Source: JAWKOK01 sp963848115 (GTDB lineage: Bacteria; Chloroflexota; Anaerolineae; Caldilineales; Caldilineaceae). From it: a stretch of DNA of 64,000 nt. Below, one piece after another: positions 48,335 to 60,803 of the stretch. Positions within the stretch are counted from its first letter, which is position 1, and each line of letters begins with the position of its first letter. Below the pieces are notes generated by a model. The model had not been told where the DNA came from, searched no databases, and saw only the letters and a list, made by a program, of their open reading frames with translations. The DNA lies in contig CAWKCP010000010.1 of assembly GCA_963848115.1 (NCBI GenBank), forward strand, positions 124,001 to 188,000, in the 5' to 3' direction. Both the position numbers and the translations under genes were made by a program.

Positions 48335-51300
48335 CTATCTATGCATCGATGGCAGATAGATGTCCACATCTCCGCCAGTCGTCGGAACCTCATCGTAAGT
48401 GACGCCAACGCTATGGATACCGTCGGGCATCGTCAAGGTATTGGTCTCACTGGTGCTGGTATCGTTGTTTGTACCGGACCAACCCTTCACCTTCCAGCCG
48501 TCAGCCGGATCGGCAGTAAGAGTAATGGTTGCACCGGCCACATATTTGCCGGCATCGCAACCGTCTGAATTCGCCGGAGTCGCAACGGGATCAGCACCAC
48601 CACCCGTGTGCGACACGCGTCAGGTCATGGCATACAGGTTCCGGGACTAGCAGATCGATGCGCTGGTCAATGACCAGGGACTCGTTGCCGGCGCCGTCTC
48701 GGAATTGACTAAAGACCTCGCAGGAGGAGCCGTTCTTGCACTCAAGCAGCCACTCTTTGCTATTGGAGAGCGGTTCCCATTCCGCCTTTTGGACCTCTTC
48801 AAGCACGTTGGCGAAACGCATCTCCACGTGGCCGCTGGCCTCAAACATGCCGGTGAACTGGGGTCCGACCAGACCATGAGGCAGGCTGTGTGAGCCAAAC
48901 CCTGCCGGCCCTTCAAACTCACTGTCGGTGTCCACAGCATCAATGAACAGGATCACTTTACGATCCGTTGCGACGTCACCGCCCTGGATGACATTGGGCC
49001 CGCCGATGAAGAAAGCACCCTGGGGCGGGATTGGATCCTCCTTGGGCATCACTTCCATCTGATCGGCATACGCACCGCGAGCGCCGCTCTCGCCCTCGCC
49101 ATATAGCGTGATGGAGTAAGAGACGCCATTGTCTGGACCTTGCAGCAGGAAGTCTCCTTCGTTCCCGATGTCGCGGCAATCGCCCAGTTCTCCCTTTACC
49201 TTGCTGATACAGAGAACGACGGTGGTGGGGCTCTATCACGCTGAGACCAGCCGACGGCGATCCGTTCGCTCAACGGTCTCAAAGTGATACCTGTGATCTT
49301 GGTGGCCTTGTCGTCGGCTGCCCACAGTGGGTTGCGCTTGCCATTTACTTCGCTGCCATCCTGCTCGCCGCCACGGTCGGTATCGGCCCGACAAGGCGAG
49401 GTACCTAGTTCCAACTCTTCGATATTGCTGAGCTGATCCTTGTCCTTGTCACCCTTGGAGTCGTCCTCGCCAACAATCAAACCGCAGCGTTTCTCCCAGA
49501 TCGTCGGGCATATTATCTTTGTCGCTGTCGCCGGTGTACTCGACTTCCTCCTGGGGACCGTCAATCCAGAATCCTCCATTCCACTCGCGGGCAAGCGTCT
49601 CGCCAGGATCTGCGGGGTTCGGGACAAACGCAATAATGCGGACGGCATAGGATCCTCCGTGGTCGGTTAAGCTGTATGGGAACCCATAGATTCCGTCATC
49701 GGCAGCGCCGTCATTGTGATTACCGTCGTCCAGCAACAAGGTGCCATCTGTGCCCCCCTCGTTGGCGATTATTGCACCCACCAATGCGCCTGGAAGCAGG
49801 CCGTTTCGATCCATCAGTGTGGCCACAATAGGCACGACGTCACCTGCAGAGGCCATTCCATGCTTCAGGTTGCGCAGATTGCCTTCAAGGCGGATGGGTG
49901 AATCGACGGACAGACTCATGATGAAATCACTAGGGATCTCAGCGTATCGGGCCCTGAACATCCACGTGCCAGGTTCGGGATTCTTGACAATGAGCACGTC
50001 CTGATAGTCTGCTTCATCCTTGTCTCGATCGCTGCGGATGTCCCAATCGACCGGCGTACTCTTATCCGTGGGGCTGATCGGTATCCAGCGTTGATTCGGA
50101 CCAGGCATTTTCACTTCGACAAGACGAACGCCCTGGGTGTCAGTGTTATTGCCGGCAACCAGGAATTGGAAGCTACGAACAGACTTGTCGATGACGGCTG
50201 AATGCTCTTTCCATTCGCTGGTCGGCACGCTTTTATGCAGGAAGTGAAAGAGTCTTGTCGGAATCCTGTGATACAACATCGATGTATTCGTTGGCATTGG
50301 CAATGCCAAGTTGTGCGGGATAGAACTCTGCAGACGCAGCGGCAGCGAGTGCCTCGGTTAGCTCAGCCGGCGCGTCCATTGAACTTAACTGTGCTTCAGC
50401 GGACGCACTACTGGCGGCGACAAGCTGGTCCCCAGCCCGGATGTCGGTACCGGCATGTAGGTGCCGCAGTTTTGGGCGGCAATCTGAGCCAGCAGCGCGC
50501 CAGGCGCTTCGGGTCCAAGCCCGATGGTGTCGACACAGACCCGGCATTCTGGATCACGTCTTTCACTGCGGGCGTGTCGTAGAGTGGGTTGACGTTTTCG
50601 CGGCCGTCACTCAGCAATACAATATGATCCGGATTGGTGTTGCCGGGATTATTCAAGAGCATGTCTTTGCCGTTTAGGAGCGCTTGGCCGATGTTTGTCC
50701 AGACCAACCGATCCGTTACACCGGCAATGGCCGCCTTGGTGACGCCAATATCGCCCGGCGTTGAGACATTGTCTATACGGGCCAGGCGCGTAATACTGGC
50801 GTCGGGGCAGTTGCCTGTGCCGGAGCCGTCCGGTGGCAGACCACAGCCGGCGGGTGTGTCCTCACCGCCGAAACCGATGACGCCGATGCGGTCGCCGTCT
50901 CGCAGCAGGTCGGCAAGTACCGTTGCTGCCTTCTTGGCATTGTCGATACGTTTGCCCTCACCCGGCGTATCCTCCATCAGCCATGGAGCCGGATTCGTCA
51001 ATCACATAAACCGTGTCTACATTGCCGGGATCGACATAGAGCAACGCATCCGCTTCCGTATCACAGATGGTGGTATTCAGACATACTCGGTAGTCGACAA
51101 AGGTCGTGCCCGCCGGCTTTTGATGGCGGCATAACAGCGGCCCAGTATTCACCGGGGCCGACCTCTTGGAACGAACCTGGGACCAATGTTGCTGCGTCGC
51201 CCTCGGCATCGAACGAGATGGTCGTCGGATCGATACCGCTGACAGGCAGTCCACTGCTTATGACTTCGAAACGGGTCAAGGTCGCAAAGGGATGCAGATG

Positions 51301-52816
51301 GAGCGCCGACCATGGCATGCCCGGGATTGTGGAACGGGTTCCAGAATATTGAGGGAAGGCGTTACACAAGCTGGCATTCACCTCGTAGGTCATGACACTG
51401 TCAAACGAGGTCACATTCACCAGCAAGCTGGTCATTGGCCGGGAACCCGGCAAAGAAGCGAGAAGCATTGTCGCCGATGTGGGCCGATCGTTGGACCTTG
51501 GGCTCGCTGGTCTCAACGGCCATGAAGTTGATGCCCGATCACGCCGCCCAGGCGGCTGCGTTTCAACTCGAAGCTCAACGAATTCGCAACCGGACATGGG
51601 GATTAACGCGGATAATATTTCCCTGTCCAGTCCTCTGGAGAAGATTCGACCCAGGTCTGGCTGCCGCCTGCCATATTCACGTTTTGAGCGAATGCAGGCG
51701 TGCCGGCTGGGCTGATCATCTGTATACGGGAAAAGACGAGTTCGGGTTGCAGTAATTGGATCGGCGTACGGATAGGCATAATAGGCGGCCTCGAAGTCGA
51801 CAAAGGCCCACTCGCTCGGTCTTGGCGCCACCGGTCAGGGCCTGGATGGTCTCGTCCATCACGAATATGTCATCATATTGGTCGCACTGACGATAATGCT
51901 CATAGACCTGCTTAACGCCAAAGTCAGGATCGCAGGGTGCGCCATTGCCACCGAACTGCTCCAAGAGGTACTGGGCATGGAGGTCGGTGTACGAGAAGAT
52001 CATAGTACGAATTGCTGCTATCGTAGGATGGAGACAGAGTAGTCTGCATCGTTGGCAGCATTGGTCGCATTCTTACCGGCCAGATTAGCCCAGCCTTCGA
52101 TCCAGGCATTGCCGGCAGAATAGAAGGGCTTGAAATCAGCATAGCAGCCGTTATTGTAGGAATACTGCGTGTAATGTTGAACCTCATGAAAAATGACACC
52201 GTCATCGCCGATACCGACGCCGCTTAGAACCATCGGTGCATCGATACCGATATTGCAAGTACCGGAAGAAGCCCAGTACGCAATACCCGACCAGCCCTTG
52301 CCATCGCGCATCTGGATATTGAGAACCGAACTGCAGCCGTCGATATAGGGTTCATGTGCAGTATTTCCACCCAGTGCACTGTGCGCAAAGACGGCCTCCC
52401 ATGACTCCTGGACGGCATCGGCAACATCTGCAGCCTGGGCTTCACCGGCGATGCCATGGACGTAGTCAACGTCATCAACAGTGTAGGTATCAGTATCGGT
52501 CGTGTACCAGACACGAATTTTGCGGGCGTTGCCTCCGACGGTGAAATTGCGTTGATAGCAGTCTGTGAGCGATATTCCCTCTACGGCTGGAGCACTGCCT
52601 CCATCGCAGACGGCATCAGGGGATGAAACATAATCTGGCGATGACTCACCTGCACGCTTAGGCTAACGTCAAACTCTTCAGACGTCGCCAGATCGGTCTG
52701 AGCGGCGATGCTTCGGTTTCCGAATGGGTACTGCATTCGTAGGCCAGGACGCTGGAGGTCATCAGTACTGTCAGCACCATAACCATGAATCGGGAAGAGA
52801 CTTTTTTCGATATCAT
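48335..52816 (-). pseudogene. Secreted zincin / von Willebrand A protein, multiply frameshifted paralogue
   Basis: From ATG 52816 (MISKKVSSRFMVMVLTVLM, signal peptide) to a C-terminus DVDIYLPSMHR. Recognised in order, each in whichever frame is open: a metalloprotease-like module with HEVQH (about 52173-52187) and WIEGWANLAG; a beta-rich part; a vWA domain with MIDAS DESGSM (about 50980-51000) and IVLLSDGREN. D-rich Ca-binding text (DKDKDQLSNIEELELG) and a divergent InlB-type beta repeat (GKYVAGATITLTADPADGWK) complete it. At least nine frame changes fall between 48600 and 52700. The architecture parallels 12925-17022. Whether the gene is dead or the assembly poor here cannot be settled from sequence alone. 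Confidence 0.7.
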
Positions 52817-53239
52817 TTTCGTTCTCTCCTTCGGAACAGAAGACTCAACTACACGGGCGGAACCAGACTTGTGTGGGTCCAAGGTCGACGCCGTTATGAA
52901 AAACAGTATCTCATGCCTGTCAACATTGTTGCCGAATTCACATATGGATTTAGCATTTTGCCCTTCTTGCAAGCCTCTATGCACTATGTTGACATGCAGA
53001 GGATCAAGGATATACTGCTAAGGCAGTTCCAAGAAAAGCAATTCCTATGCGACGACCTCAAAGACGCTGTGTAAGCGTTAATGTTGGGTGAACCATTTTC
53101 TTGCAGCGGCCTTACTCATCAGCGCGATCAGACTGAGTCATGCTTGCGAGTCAAACGATATGCTGCTGCAATAGACCCTCTTGCCGGACTATTGAGCCAC
53201 TGCAGCTAACAGCGCTGTGAAAGCGAGACAACTTCCATC
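52817..53239. other. Divergent intergenic region
   Basis: 423 bp between the secreted paralogue (minus) and the GH114-like lipoprotein (plus). AGGAGAGAACG lies just upstream of the minus-strand start. Nothing else specific was seen; frames running through it have no signal or motif. Confidence 0.4.
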
Positions 53240-54201
53240 ATGATGAAACGGCTGCTGACACTCATAGCGTTGTCCCTCTTCAGCATGGCATTTTCGGCCT
53301 GCGCGCAGCCTGAGCTAGCACCGACGCCGGAAGCAGTGACGAACATACCCGTCTCAACAATTTCCAGCAACGCTTTACCGGCGGACCCCGATCGGCTGGC
53401 CGTTGAAGACTGGCTTTATCAGCTTCAGCGCGGCAATGCCAAGCGGATCGGCGAGACGGCGTTCGACCTGGTTGTCGTGAGCATCTCCACGGCCGGGAGT
53501 TCACCACAGACCTTTCCCGCGCTCAAACAGAGTTCCGGCGGTCCCAAGATCGTGCTCTGCTACATGAGTATTGGTCAGGCTGAGGACTATCGAAGCTATT
53601 GGCAGTCGGATCGGGAGGAGGATCCGCCCCCCTGGCTGGACCAGCCCGATGCGGACTGGCAAGGAGATTACTGGGTCAACTACTGGGATCCGGATTGGCA
53701 GCGCATCATCTTTGGCTCTGCAGATAGCTATCTGGATCAGTTGATTGATCTGGGCTGCGATGGCGTCTACCTGGATCGAGTGGACGCCTATGACTACTAC
53801 GATGAGCAGGGGCGCACAGAGGCCGACCGTGAAATGGCCGACTTCGTCATTGCCCTGGCGCAGTACGCCCGGCAACTCAGCCCAGGCTTCGGCATCTTTC
53901 CGCAGAACGCCGAAGAACTGGGCGTCGAGTTTCCCGACTACTTGAAAATTGTAGACGGAATCGGCGTTGAAGATCTCTACTACGGCAATCCACGCGACCA
54001 TGAAGCCAGCCCGGCCGAGTGGACGGCCGCACGAGAGGCGATATTGCGTCAGTGGCGGGCCGCAGATAAACTGGTGCTTACCGTCGACTATACGACCAAG
54101 CCGGAGCAGATTGCCGACGCCTATCGCGTTCATTGGAGAACGGCTTCGTGCCCTACGTCGGAGACGGTCACTGGGACGGCTGCGATCAATCCCGGCTTTG
54201 A
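53240..54201 (+). CDS. Putative glycoside hydrolase lipoprotein, TM1410/GH114-like, frameshifted at the end
   Basis: About 320 residues. The signal is MMKRLLTLIALSLFSMAFSAC with lipobox FSAC. The TIM-barrel region contains DWLYQLQRGN, IVLCYMSIGQAEDYRSYW, WQGDYWVNYWDPDWQ, GCDGVYLDRVDAYDYY and IDGIGVEDLYY-like text (VDGIGVEDLYYGN), the pattern of MJ1477/TM1410 and GH114 enzymes that cleave alpha-1,4-galactosaminan. E and D in IGQAEDY and YLDRVDAY are candidate catalytic acids. A shift near 54127 moves the last 25 residues; in the correct frame it ends SLENGFVPYVGDGHWDGCDQ-SRL at TGA 54199. Function is by family; the substrate is unproven. Confidence 0.8.
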
Positions 54202-54277
54202 GCCAGATCGCTCACCATACGATTACGACTACACGAATGAATGAGTCCGATATACATTGTGTGAGAGGGAAATAACC

Positions 54278-56415
54278 ATGCGAAAACCATTATCAAACCC
54301 TAGTTTATTCGTCCTTGTAGTGATTTTGGCGTTCATCTTGCTGTTGAGCATCGGCAGCACGCCGGCTAATGCTTCGCAGGGCGAAACCTATTCGCAGATC
54401 CCCCAATACAGATGGCCATCTTTCGAGACGATAGCTGCCGGGACGATAGTGACCGAGTCCCCCAGTCACGATGACGCACTCGGTCTACATGCCCCTTATC
54501 CAGGAAGATGGCGCAGCGTCGGCCTGCCAGCAGCCCTTAACGGCGCAACCATCGACGGCGCAAGCACCGGCCTGATCGACACGCTACATACCTTCACGGC
54601 CGGCTCCTTCTCCTTCAAACGCGACCACCCCAATCACATACGTCTGGTCGCCGCAACCGTCGAGCGGCCAGGGGACGGCGGCCGCATCCTATCAATGGAG
54701 CGTCGCCGATAGCCAGACGGTCAATGTAAAGGTGACCAATTGCGGCGGATCGGCAGACGCGGTACATACCATCACGATCAACGAAGCCTGTGAACGCCCG
54801 CTTACCGGCGCAGCCATCGATGGGGCAAGCACCGGTCTGATCGACACCCAATATGCCTTTGCAGCCGGCTTTTCACCGGCAGACGCGACCGCCCCTCTTA
54901 CATACAACTGGTCACCGGAACCCCTCAGCGGCCAGGGAACTGCAAACGCAACCTATCAATGGGATGTCGCCGGCAGCCAGGCCGTCAATGTGAAGGTGAC
55001 CAATTGCGGCGGTTCGGCAGACGCAGCGCATACCATCGACCTCCAGGCGCCGACGACCGGCATTCCTGTTGCTTCGGTCCTGACGCCATTCGATGCCAAT
55101 GAGAATGATCTGTACGGTCCGGGCTACTGGAGTAATCGATACGGGAAAAGCCCAGAGATCGTCGTGGCCTCGAACGGTATCGAACTTGATGTACTGGCCC
55201 AGGACTATGACGCCGGAACTGCATGGGATGCCGTCCTGTTGCATATCGAACCAAGCCCAACCGGTTACGAGATTACTCAGGCCCTAACGGATATCCCTTT
55301 TCTGGATCGGGTAATGGGGCTGGCAAGCGATGCTGCCGGCAACCGCTATTATGCGACGGGCGTGGATGAAGATGACAGAGTGGATTCCACGTACCCCCCA
55401 CTCAATACGTACCGCAATGACATTGTCCGAACAATCAAGCTGGACAAGCTCGGCAATATTCTATTCAACATCGACCTGGACATCGCTCGACATGCCTTTG
55501 ACAACAATGCGGAGATGATCATCAACCCAATGGTGGCGTCCACATCGCGGTTGGCGGTCGGTGCGGACGAGATTGCACTCGTACACGGAATCAACACCGA
55601 TCCGGACTGGAATATCGGTGGTAGTCGTCATCAGAAGGCTCTATCCACCCGGCTGAGTGCAACCACCGGCGAGATCCTCCGCACTAGCTCCATCTGGGTC
55701 AGCCATTCCTTCGACCAGCGGCTGTTTTTTGACGGCGCCGGCATCATCGAGAACCATCTGGGAGATGCATATCCGCGCACACTCGTCTTCGGACGGCACC
55801 ATGCCTCCCATCCACTCTTTCACATCAAGGGTGCGCTCGGACAAAACGACACCTACACCCGACTAGGCAATAGTGCGGTGATCGAACAGGATCCCGACTA
55901 CGGCTATATTGCCCTATTCGCAACTGAAAGCAATGCCGCTACCGGGCAGCCTGTCAACGGGCCGCGCAACCTCGCCATCGTGCGCGTCAAGAAAGACGAC
56001 AATAGCATCGATCCGACCTTGCCTGACACCCTGACAGTCGAATCGAGCGGTGTGCAACAGACCAATCGGCTCCGTTGGCTGACTCAGTATACCGCTGCCT
56101 CCAATGCGCATGCCGAACGACCGAAGCTGATCGGCATTGGCAACGATCAATATGTTGTACTTTGGGAAGAATGGCTTGCCACGCCAGACATTCCCGGCAC
56201 CTTCAACGGCGTCTATGCAATGGTGATTGACGACGAGGGGAATGCCCTCCAACCGGCCAAGTTGATCACCAACGGCGCACCACCTGCATCGTGGCGATGA
56301 CGCATTTCTCCTGGACGGCCGCGCAGCTTGGATGACCGGAAACGCAGCTGAGCAGAAACTCTATATTCACTTCGTGGATTCTACGCTCAACTACAGTATG
56401 GTTACGTTGGATTGA
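54278..56415 (+). CDS. Secreted protein with PKD-like repeats, frameshifted
   Basis: About 710 residues, start ATG 54278 (MRKPLSNPSLFVLVVILAF), signal peptide ending PANA. Two tandem PKD/Ig-like domains of about 85 residues follow: the first has ATIDGASTGLIDT and NVKVTNCGGSADA, the second AAIDGASTGLIDTQYAF and the same NVKVTNCGGSADA. They also share WSP-P-SGQGTA. The remaining 450 residues repeat beta-propeller-like text (LASDAAGNRYYATGVDED, IVRTIKLDKLGNILFNIDLD) and may form a propeller. Frame changes are near 54605 and 56283, both by one surplus base; the true end is TGA 56413. No catalytic motif is seen. It probably serves binding or adhesion. Confidence 0.7.
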
Positions 56416-56428
56416 CGGACCAGACCTG

Positions 56429-56476
56429 GACATACCCCCTGCCGGATGGTGCGCACCATCCGGCAGGGGGTATGTC
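56429..56476. terminator. Perfect 48-bp palindrome
   Basis: Arms 56429-56452 and 56453-56476 are exact reverse complements (GACATACCCCCTGCCGG...), no loop. It starts 14 bp after the PKD-protein stop and is followed by TATTTCT. It fits a bidirectional terminator between convergent genes. The 272 bp to the next stop hold no gene. Confidence 0.8.
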
Positions 56477-56748
56477 TATTTCTCATGGCGTACAGATCAT
56501 GCTGATAGCGTTGCAAGTGGCGGCGTTTCCTGCCAATGCTTGTGTCATCTTCAGACCTCTTTGCCGGGTCTGTCATTGTAGCTCATAAAACTGATGGTTT
56601 CGTGGCGCCGTCAGGTTAGTATAGCGTGGCCGAAATAAGACATCGGTCTCTGCACACGTACTCCTGCTTGGCATACTGGCCGATTGCGAGTCCGCGAACG
56701 AGTAGGAGTACTTGGGTGTAACCGCCTTGCTATTTGGGCCGGCCTGCA

Positions 56749-58516
56749 CTAGCGACCACGCAAGGCCACAGGCAAATAGATGTTGTAGTGGGTCGAAGTC
56801 GTGCCGACAAACGAAACGTTGGCAACGTTTCCATTCCTCAGATCGACTTCGACGACGGGCGGATAGAACTGATAGCCATCCTTGGACGGTGTCAGGAGAT
56901 GTTTGCCTGCTGACAGTCCTGTCAGCGAGAAGGAGCCGTCGCGATCTGTCATGGTACGATGGCCGACCTCATCCGTGATGGCAACGCCCGGCAAAGGGTC
57001 GCCGGCCGCGGTCTTGGCACTCTCTACCCGATTGCTTGCCGACGGATCGCCTATCACTGCTTTGCGCAGGACGACGTTGTCCACAAAGACGCCCTGATGG
57101 GGCTTCGTTCCCGCCGCATCGGACAGGAATGTGAGCGCAATGTATACGTTGGAGCGACCAAGCAGGCTGCCGAACTTGTAGACTCTGTTCAGATCCAGGC
57201 GTTCGTCAACCCACCCTAGGTGATCTTCGGAGACGCCGCTGTCACCGGAAACGCAGGGACCGTTGAACTCTTTGCGATCCAGAGATGCGGTGAGACAGAG
57301 CCAGTCGTGGTTTGGCTCGGTATATACCCAAGCCTTGATCTGCACCTCGGCGGCGATGGCGTCAGCCAAGCTGAAGGGGCCAAAGATTGCCCAGGACTTT
57401 GCGTTGTTGGGATAGTGGTCGGCGCATTCGGCGCTGCTGCCGTCCCCGCCGCCGACGGCCATTCCGCTGAAGTCGCCCGCGAACTTGCGGCAATTGGCAG
57501 CGACCCACGTGTACTCGCCGTCTGTAGCGCCATTGGCGTCCGAGATCTGCCAGTTTCCCGGCCATGTGCCCAGTTCAAACGGCTGATTCTCGATGACGAC
57601 CCACGTCGGCAGTTTGGCGGCGCCCAAGACCGAATGGGTACCGGGTACGGGCGGCGGCGCCTCCGGGGCCGGAGCGGGCGGATCCGGCACTTCGGGCGGC
57701 GCAGCATATTGCCACTGAGCACATGGGTCGAAGACGTTCATGACGATCAGGTCGGCGTCGGGATAGGTGACCCCGTTAAAGGGCGAGGTATAGCTGCCGC
57801 GAGCATGACCAATGCCGAGGAACCCTTCCCGGCCGGGCGTCCCGCTGTTTTCGTTATAGGGCGTCCATAGTATGGCATGTCTGTGTCCCCAGCCGTGGGC
57901 CTTGTCATCGTACATCCATGTATAGACAGCCTGCTCAATTGGCAGCGGGTTGCCGCCGGAGACGGTTGTGCCGATGAAGTAGAGGTTCTCCGACACCCCC
58001 AGCGCATCATGGCAGGCATTGATGACAGGTTTGGCATTGAGTCGTGAATACGGGGTGCTACCGTTGTATTCATGGACAAACTTCGAATTCGGTCAGAAGC
58101 CAATATGCCCAGGACTGGGCGACTTCATTCACATTTTTTTCCAGCCCATCCAAAGGCTTTAGATCACGCGTAGTGCGTTCTTGGTTCACGAGCCAGAGCG
58201 CCCGCTCTCCCTCAGTCATGCCGTTCCAAATGGATTGGCTGGGCAGCTTCATCGGCTCAAGAAAAATACCCAGGTTTGCATTTTCAGTCGCCCTCGCCCG
58301 GTTGAAAGCATCCTGAATATCCGCGACGCCGCCAAAACCGCCGGACCAGACAAAGTCGCCGGTCGGATCCGGCGGATGGGCGACCTCCACCAACGGAACC
58401 CGGGGAATGATCGTTTGTGCAACGCCCTTCTCCGAGAAAGCAAGAAGCAGCAAGCACGCTATCGCCAAAGCCGATGCACAGCCAATGGCTGCAGTGCGAA
58501 AACTGACTGTTGACAT
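56749..58516 (-). CDS. Secreted CAP-domain protein with carboxypeptidase-regulatory-like domain, frameshifted
   Basis: About 590 residues from ATG 58516 (MSTVSFRTAAIGCASALAIA, signal peptide to GVAQ). The CAP/SCP module contains ALWLVNQERTTRDLKPLDGL, VNEVAQSWAYWLL and, after a one-base surplus near 58070, FVHEYNGSTPYSR, HGWGHRHAILWTP and GFLGIGHARG. A Pro/Ala linker, a beta-sandwich (WVVIENQPFELGTWPG), and a regulatory-like Ig fold (PLPGVAITDEVGHRTMTDRD, FSLTGLSAGKHLL) follow. The C-terminus is YNIYLPVALRGR. CAP proteins bind lipids or act as surface factors; activity here is unknown. It shares the IYLP tail with two other secreted proteins in the window. Confidence 0.8.
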
Positions 58517-58872
58517 GGCCGATCTCCTAGATTGGTTGACAGACTTGAAGAAATCAGTGATACAAACTCATTCGTTCCTTCTATCGGACATTGTCAACAC
58601 TAGCATAGCTGTGGCTACAAAGTGGCTACAAAGCGGTCAGAAAACCGCCAAAGGAGGACAGGCAGTTCCTTCGTCACCGTTTTTTTTGTCGCCACAATAT
58701 TGTCGCCATTATGTAGCCACCATGGTGGTATCGTTTCGTATACGTCATCGTGTTCTATAGATACTCAGAAAAAAAATTCGTGCCCGTCCTCGTCCACTCG
58801 TACTCGTTCTAGTTTGGCAGCCACGGATCATTATCTGAACAGCCATAGCCTGATAACTGGGAGGGAGATACC
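58517..58872. other. Divergent intergenic region
   Basis: 356 bp between the CAP protein (minus) and the cyclic-nucleotide-binding protein (plus). It has a T8 run at about 58680-58687 and an A7 run near 58770. GGGAGGGAG just before 58873 is the ribosome site. No gene was seen. Confidence 0.4.
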
Positions 58873-59334
58873 ATGCAAACAAGAACCTTAGAACCGATCA
58901 TTGCCGAGCATCCGTTTTTCGCCGGTTTAGCCCCAGAGTACCTAGAGTTGGTCACCGGGTGCGCCAAAAATGTGCGCTTTGACGAGAATGAATTCCTGTT
59001 TCGGGAAGGCCAGAAGGCAGAAGAGTTCTATCTGATTCGAGAAGGTCGGGCATCACTGGGCATCTCGGTACCTGGACGTGGCCTGATAACCTTTCAGACA
59101 GTCGGCGCCGACGATGTCCTTGGCTGGTCCTGGCTTTTTGATCCGTATGGCTGGCTCTATCACGCCAAAGCACTTGAACCGGTTCGAGCCTTTGCCTTTG
59201 ACGGAGTATGCCTACGGCAAAAGTGCGAAGAGGACCATGATTTCGGCTATGATTTTATGAAGCGCTTCGCTGGAATCATGACCCAAAGGCTTCAAGCAAT
59301 GCGCCTGCAATTGCTCGATGTGTATGCAGTGTGA
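58873..59334 (+). CDS. Cyclic-nucleotide-binding domain protein without DNA-binding domain
   Basis: 153 residues, start ATG 58873 after GGGAGGG. One Crp-type sensor domain: HPFFAGLAPEYLELVTGCAK, FLFREGQKAEEFYLIREGRA and VGADDVLGWSWLFDPYGW, which replaces the usual phosphate-binding cassette text (R-A) with a W-rich loop. The helix DFMKRFAGIMTQRLQAMR ends the protein. There is no helix-turn-helix, so it is not itself a DNA-binding regulator and probably works with a partner. The next gene, aldo/keto reductase, is convergent with a 15-bp gap. Confidence 0.85.
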   Translation: MQTRTLEPIIAEHPFFAGLAPEYLELVTGCAKNVRFDENEFLFREGQKAEEFYLIREGRASLGISVPGRGLITFQTVGADDVLGWSWLFDPYGWLYHAKALEPVRAFAFDGVCLRQKCEEDHDFGYDFMKRFAGIMTQRLQAMRLQLLDVYAV

Positions 59335-59349
59335 TCAAAACTGCTTGGT

Positions 59350-60317
59350 TCAGTCGCTTTCCGACGGCTCAGGCGGCTGGCCGACACTTCTGATCGGCGG
59401 AAAACCATGCTGATCACGATGGAACTGCGAATCATAATACTGGGTGCTTTTGAACCACTCATGGCGTCCATCTGTGGCTTCTTCGAAGACAGCAGCCTCT
59501 AACTCGTGCCGCTCCGCTTCGGACATGGGCGTGAACTCGCGTGCAATGCCCACATCTTGCTGCAGATTCTCCAGCGACTCCATCCCGCAGACCAGCGTGC
59601 TGATGGGCAGAGAGAGCGAATAACGCCGACACTGCTCGGCCGTCAGCCCTGCATCGGTGATCAGTTGGCCGCCACCGCCCAGGCTTTTCATGCCGATGAC
59701 CCCGATACCGCGATCGGTCAGCTCGGGCAGAAGCTCGTGCTGAAAACTGCGGTAGTGGGCGTCCATGACGTTGATGGGGAGCTGACAGGTATCCCAGTCA
59801 AAGCCTAGGTCGAGCATCTTCTGCAGGATATGAGGGCTTTTGTGGCCGGTGAAGCCGATAAATCGGATCTTGCCCGCTTGGCGCGCTGCAAGCGCCGCTT
59901 CCAGCGCGCCGTCGGCCCGGAATATCCAGTCGGGATCGTTGTCGTAGTTGATCTCGTGGAACTGCCAGACGTCGATGACTTCGGTCTGGAGCCGGCGGAG
60001 ACTGTCGTGCAATTGTTCCTCCGCCGTCTCCCGATCGCGTGCGCAGACCTTGGTCATGAGCGTCACTTGGTCGCGACGGCCCTGTAGGGCAAGGCCCAAA
60101 CGTCGCTCGGACTCACCGTCGTGATATTCCCACGCCGTATCCATGAAGGTCACGCCTGCATCAATGGCCGCGTGGACCAGCCGCACCGACGCTTGCTCAT
60201 CCAGATGGGGACGAACAAGGTGGCCCCCGCCAAAACCGATGATTGAGACTTTCAGGCCGGTCTTGCCCAGCTCTCGTACTGGAGACCGGCAGCGTTTCGT
60301 TCCATATTCACTGTCAT
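59350..60317 (-). CDS. Aldo/keto reductase, frameshifted near the start
   Basis: About 320 residues. In the correct start frame ATG 60317 (MTVNMERNAAGLQY, after GGGAAG) leads, with one base missing near 60276, into RELGKTGLKVSIIGFGGGHL. A longer reading from 60348 gives a spurious leader. The catalytic tetrad is visible: D in FMDTAWEYHDG, Y in the same motif, K in LMTKVCARD and H in WQFHEIN. The phosphate-binding end is GGGGQLITDAG and STLVCGMESLENLQQ. The family reduces carbonyls with NADPH. The gene carries an acidic C-terminal extension (about 290-320). The substrate is unknown. Confidence 0.85.
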
Positions 60318-60545
60318 GGCAATACTTCCCTTCTATCCATGTGTCCATAGTTGATTGGCATTGTAGCCGAAGATGAGTGGCCTTGTCAGGTCGAGCTTGG
60401 AAGCATGGACCTGTTACAAACCATGGTCGCGTTGCCCGTTGTACAGGATCATGCTACAGTGCCGTGAATCCGACAATTTGTGCTGTATCGGTAGGATATA
60501 CTGACTCAATCGACACAAAATGACAGATCGAAACCTGAGGAACGC

Positions 60546-60803
60546 ATGGCAAAGCTCAAATTGGACCTACATGATATATATAACAAGGGCGATCGTATCG
60601 AGATGGAGTTGAACAACATCATCGAAGAGGCCATGGAGAAACGGATCTCACTGGTAGAGATCATTCCCGGCAAAGGCAGCGGACAACTGAAGAAGAAGGT
60701 GTTGCGCTTTCTGAACCAGCCCCACATCCGCGCCCAATATCACCGTATCGACAAGGACAGCAAGAATCATGGGCGCATCTTTGTCCATTTTCGTCACAAG
60801 TAG
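60546..60803 (+). CDS. Stand-alone Smr-domain protein
   Basis: 85 residues, start ATG 60546. MAKLKLDLHDIYNKGDRI has the LDLHD motif, VEIIPGKGSGQLKKKVLRFL the GKGSG loop, and HIRAQYHRIDKDSKNHGRIF the terminal strand, together the whole Smr domain as in MutS2 C-termini. Smr proteins nick branched DNA or cleave RNA. The absence of a MutS core means it is an independent protein. Ribosome site GAGG before the ATG is weak. Confidence 0.88.
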   Translation: MAKLKLDLHDIYNKGDRIEMELNNIIEEAMEKRISLVEIIPGKGSGQLKKKVLRFLNQPHIRAQYHRIDKDSKNHGRIFVHFRHK

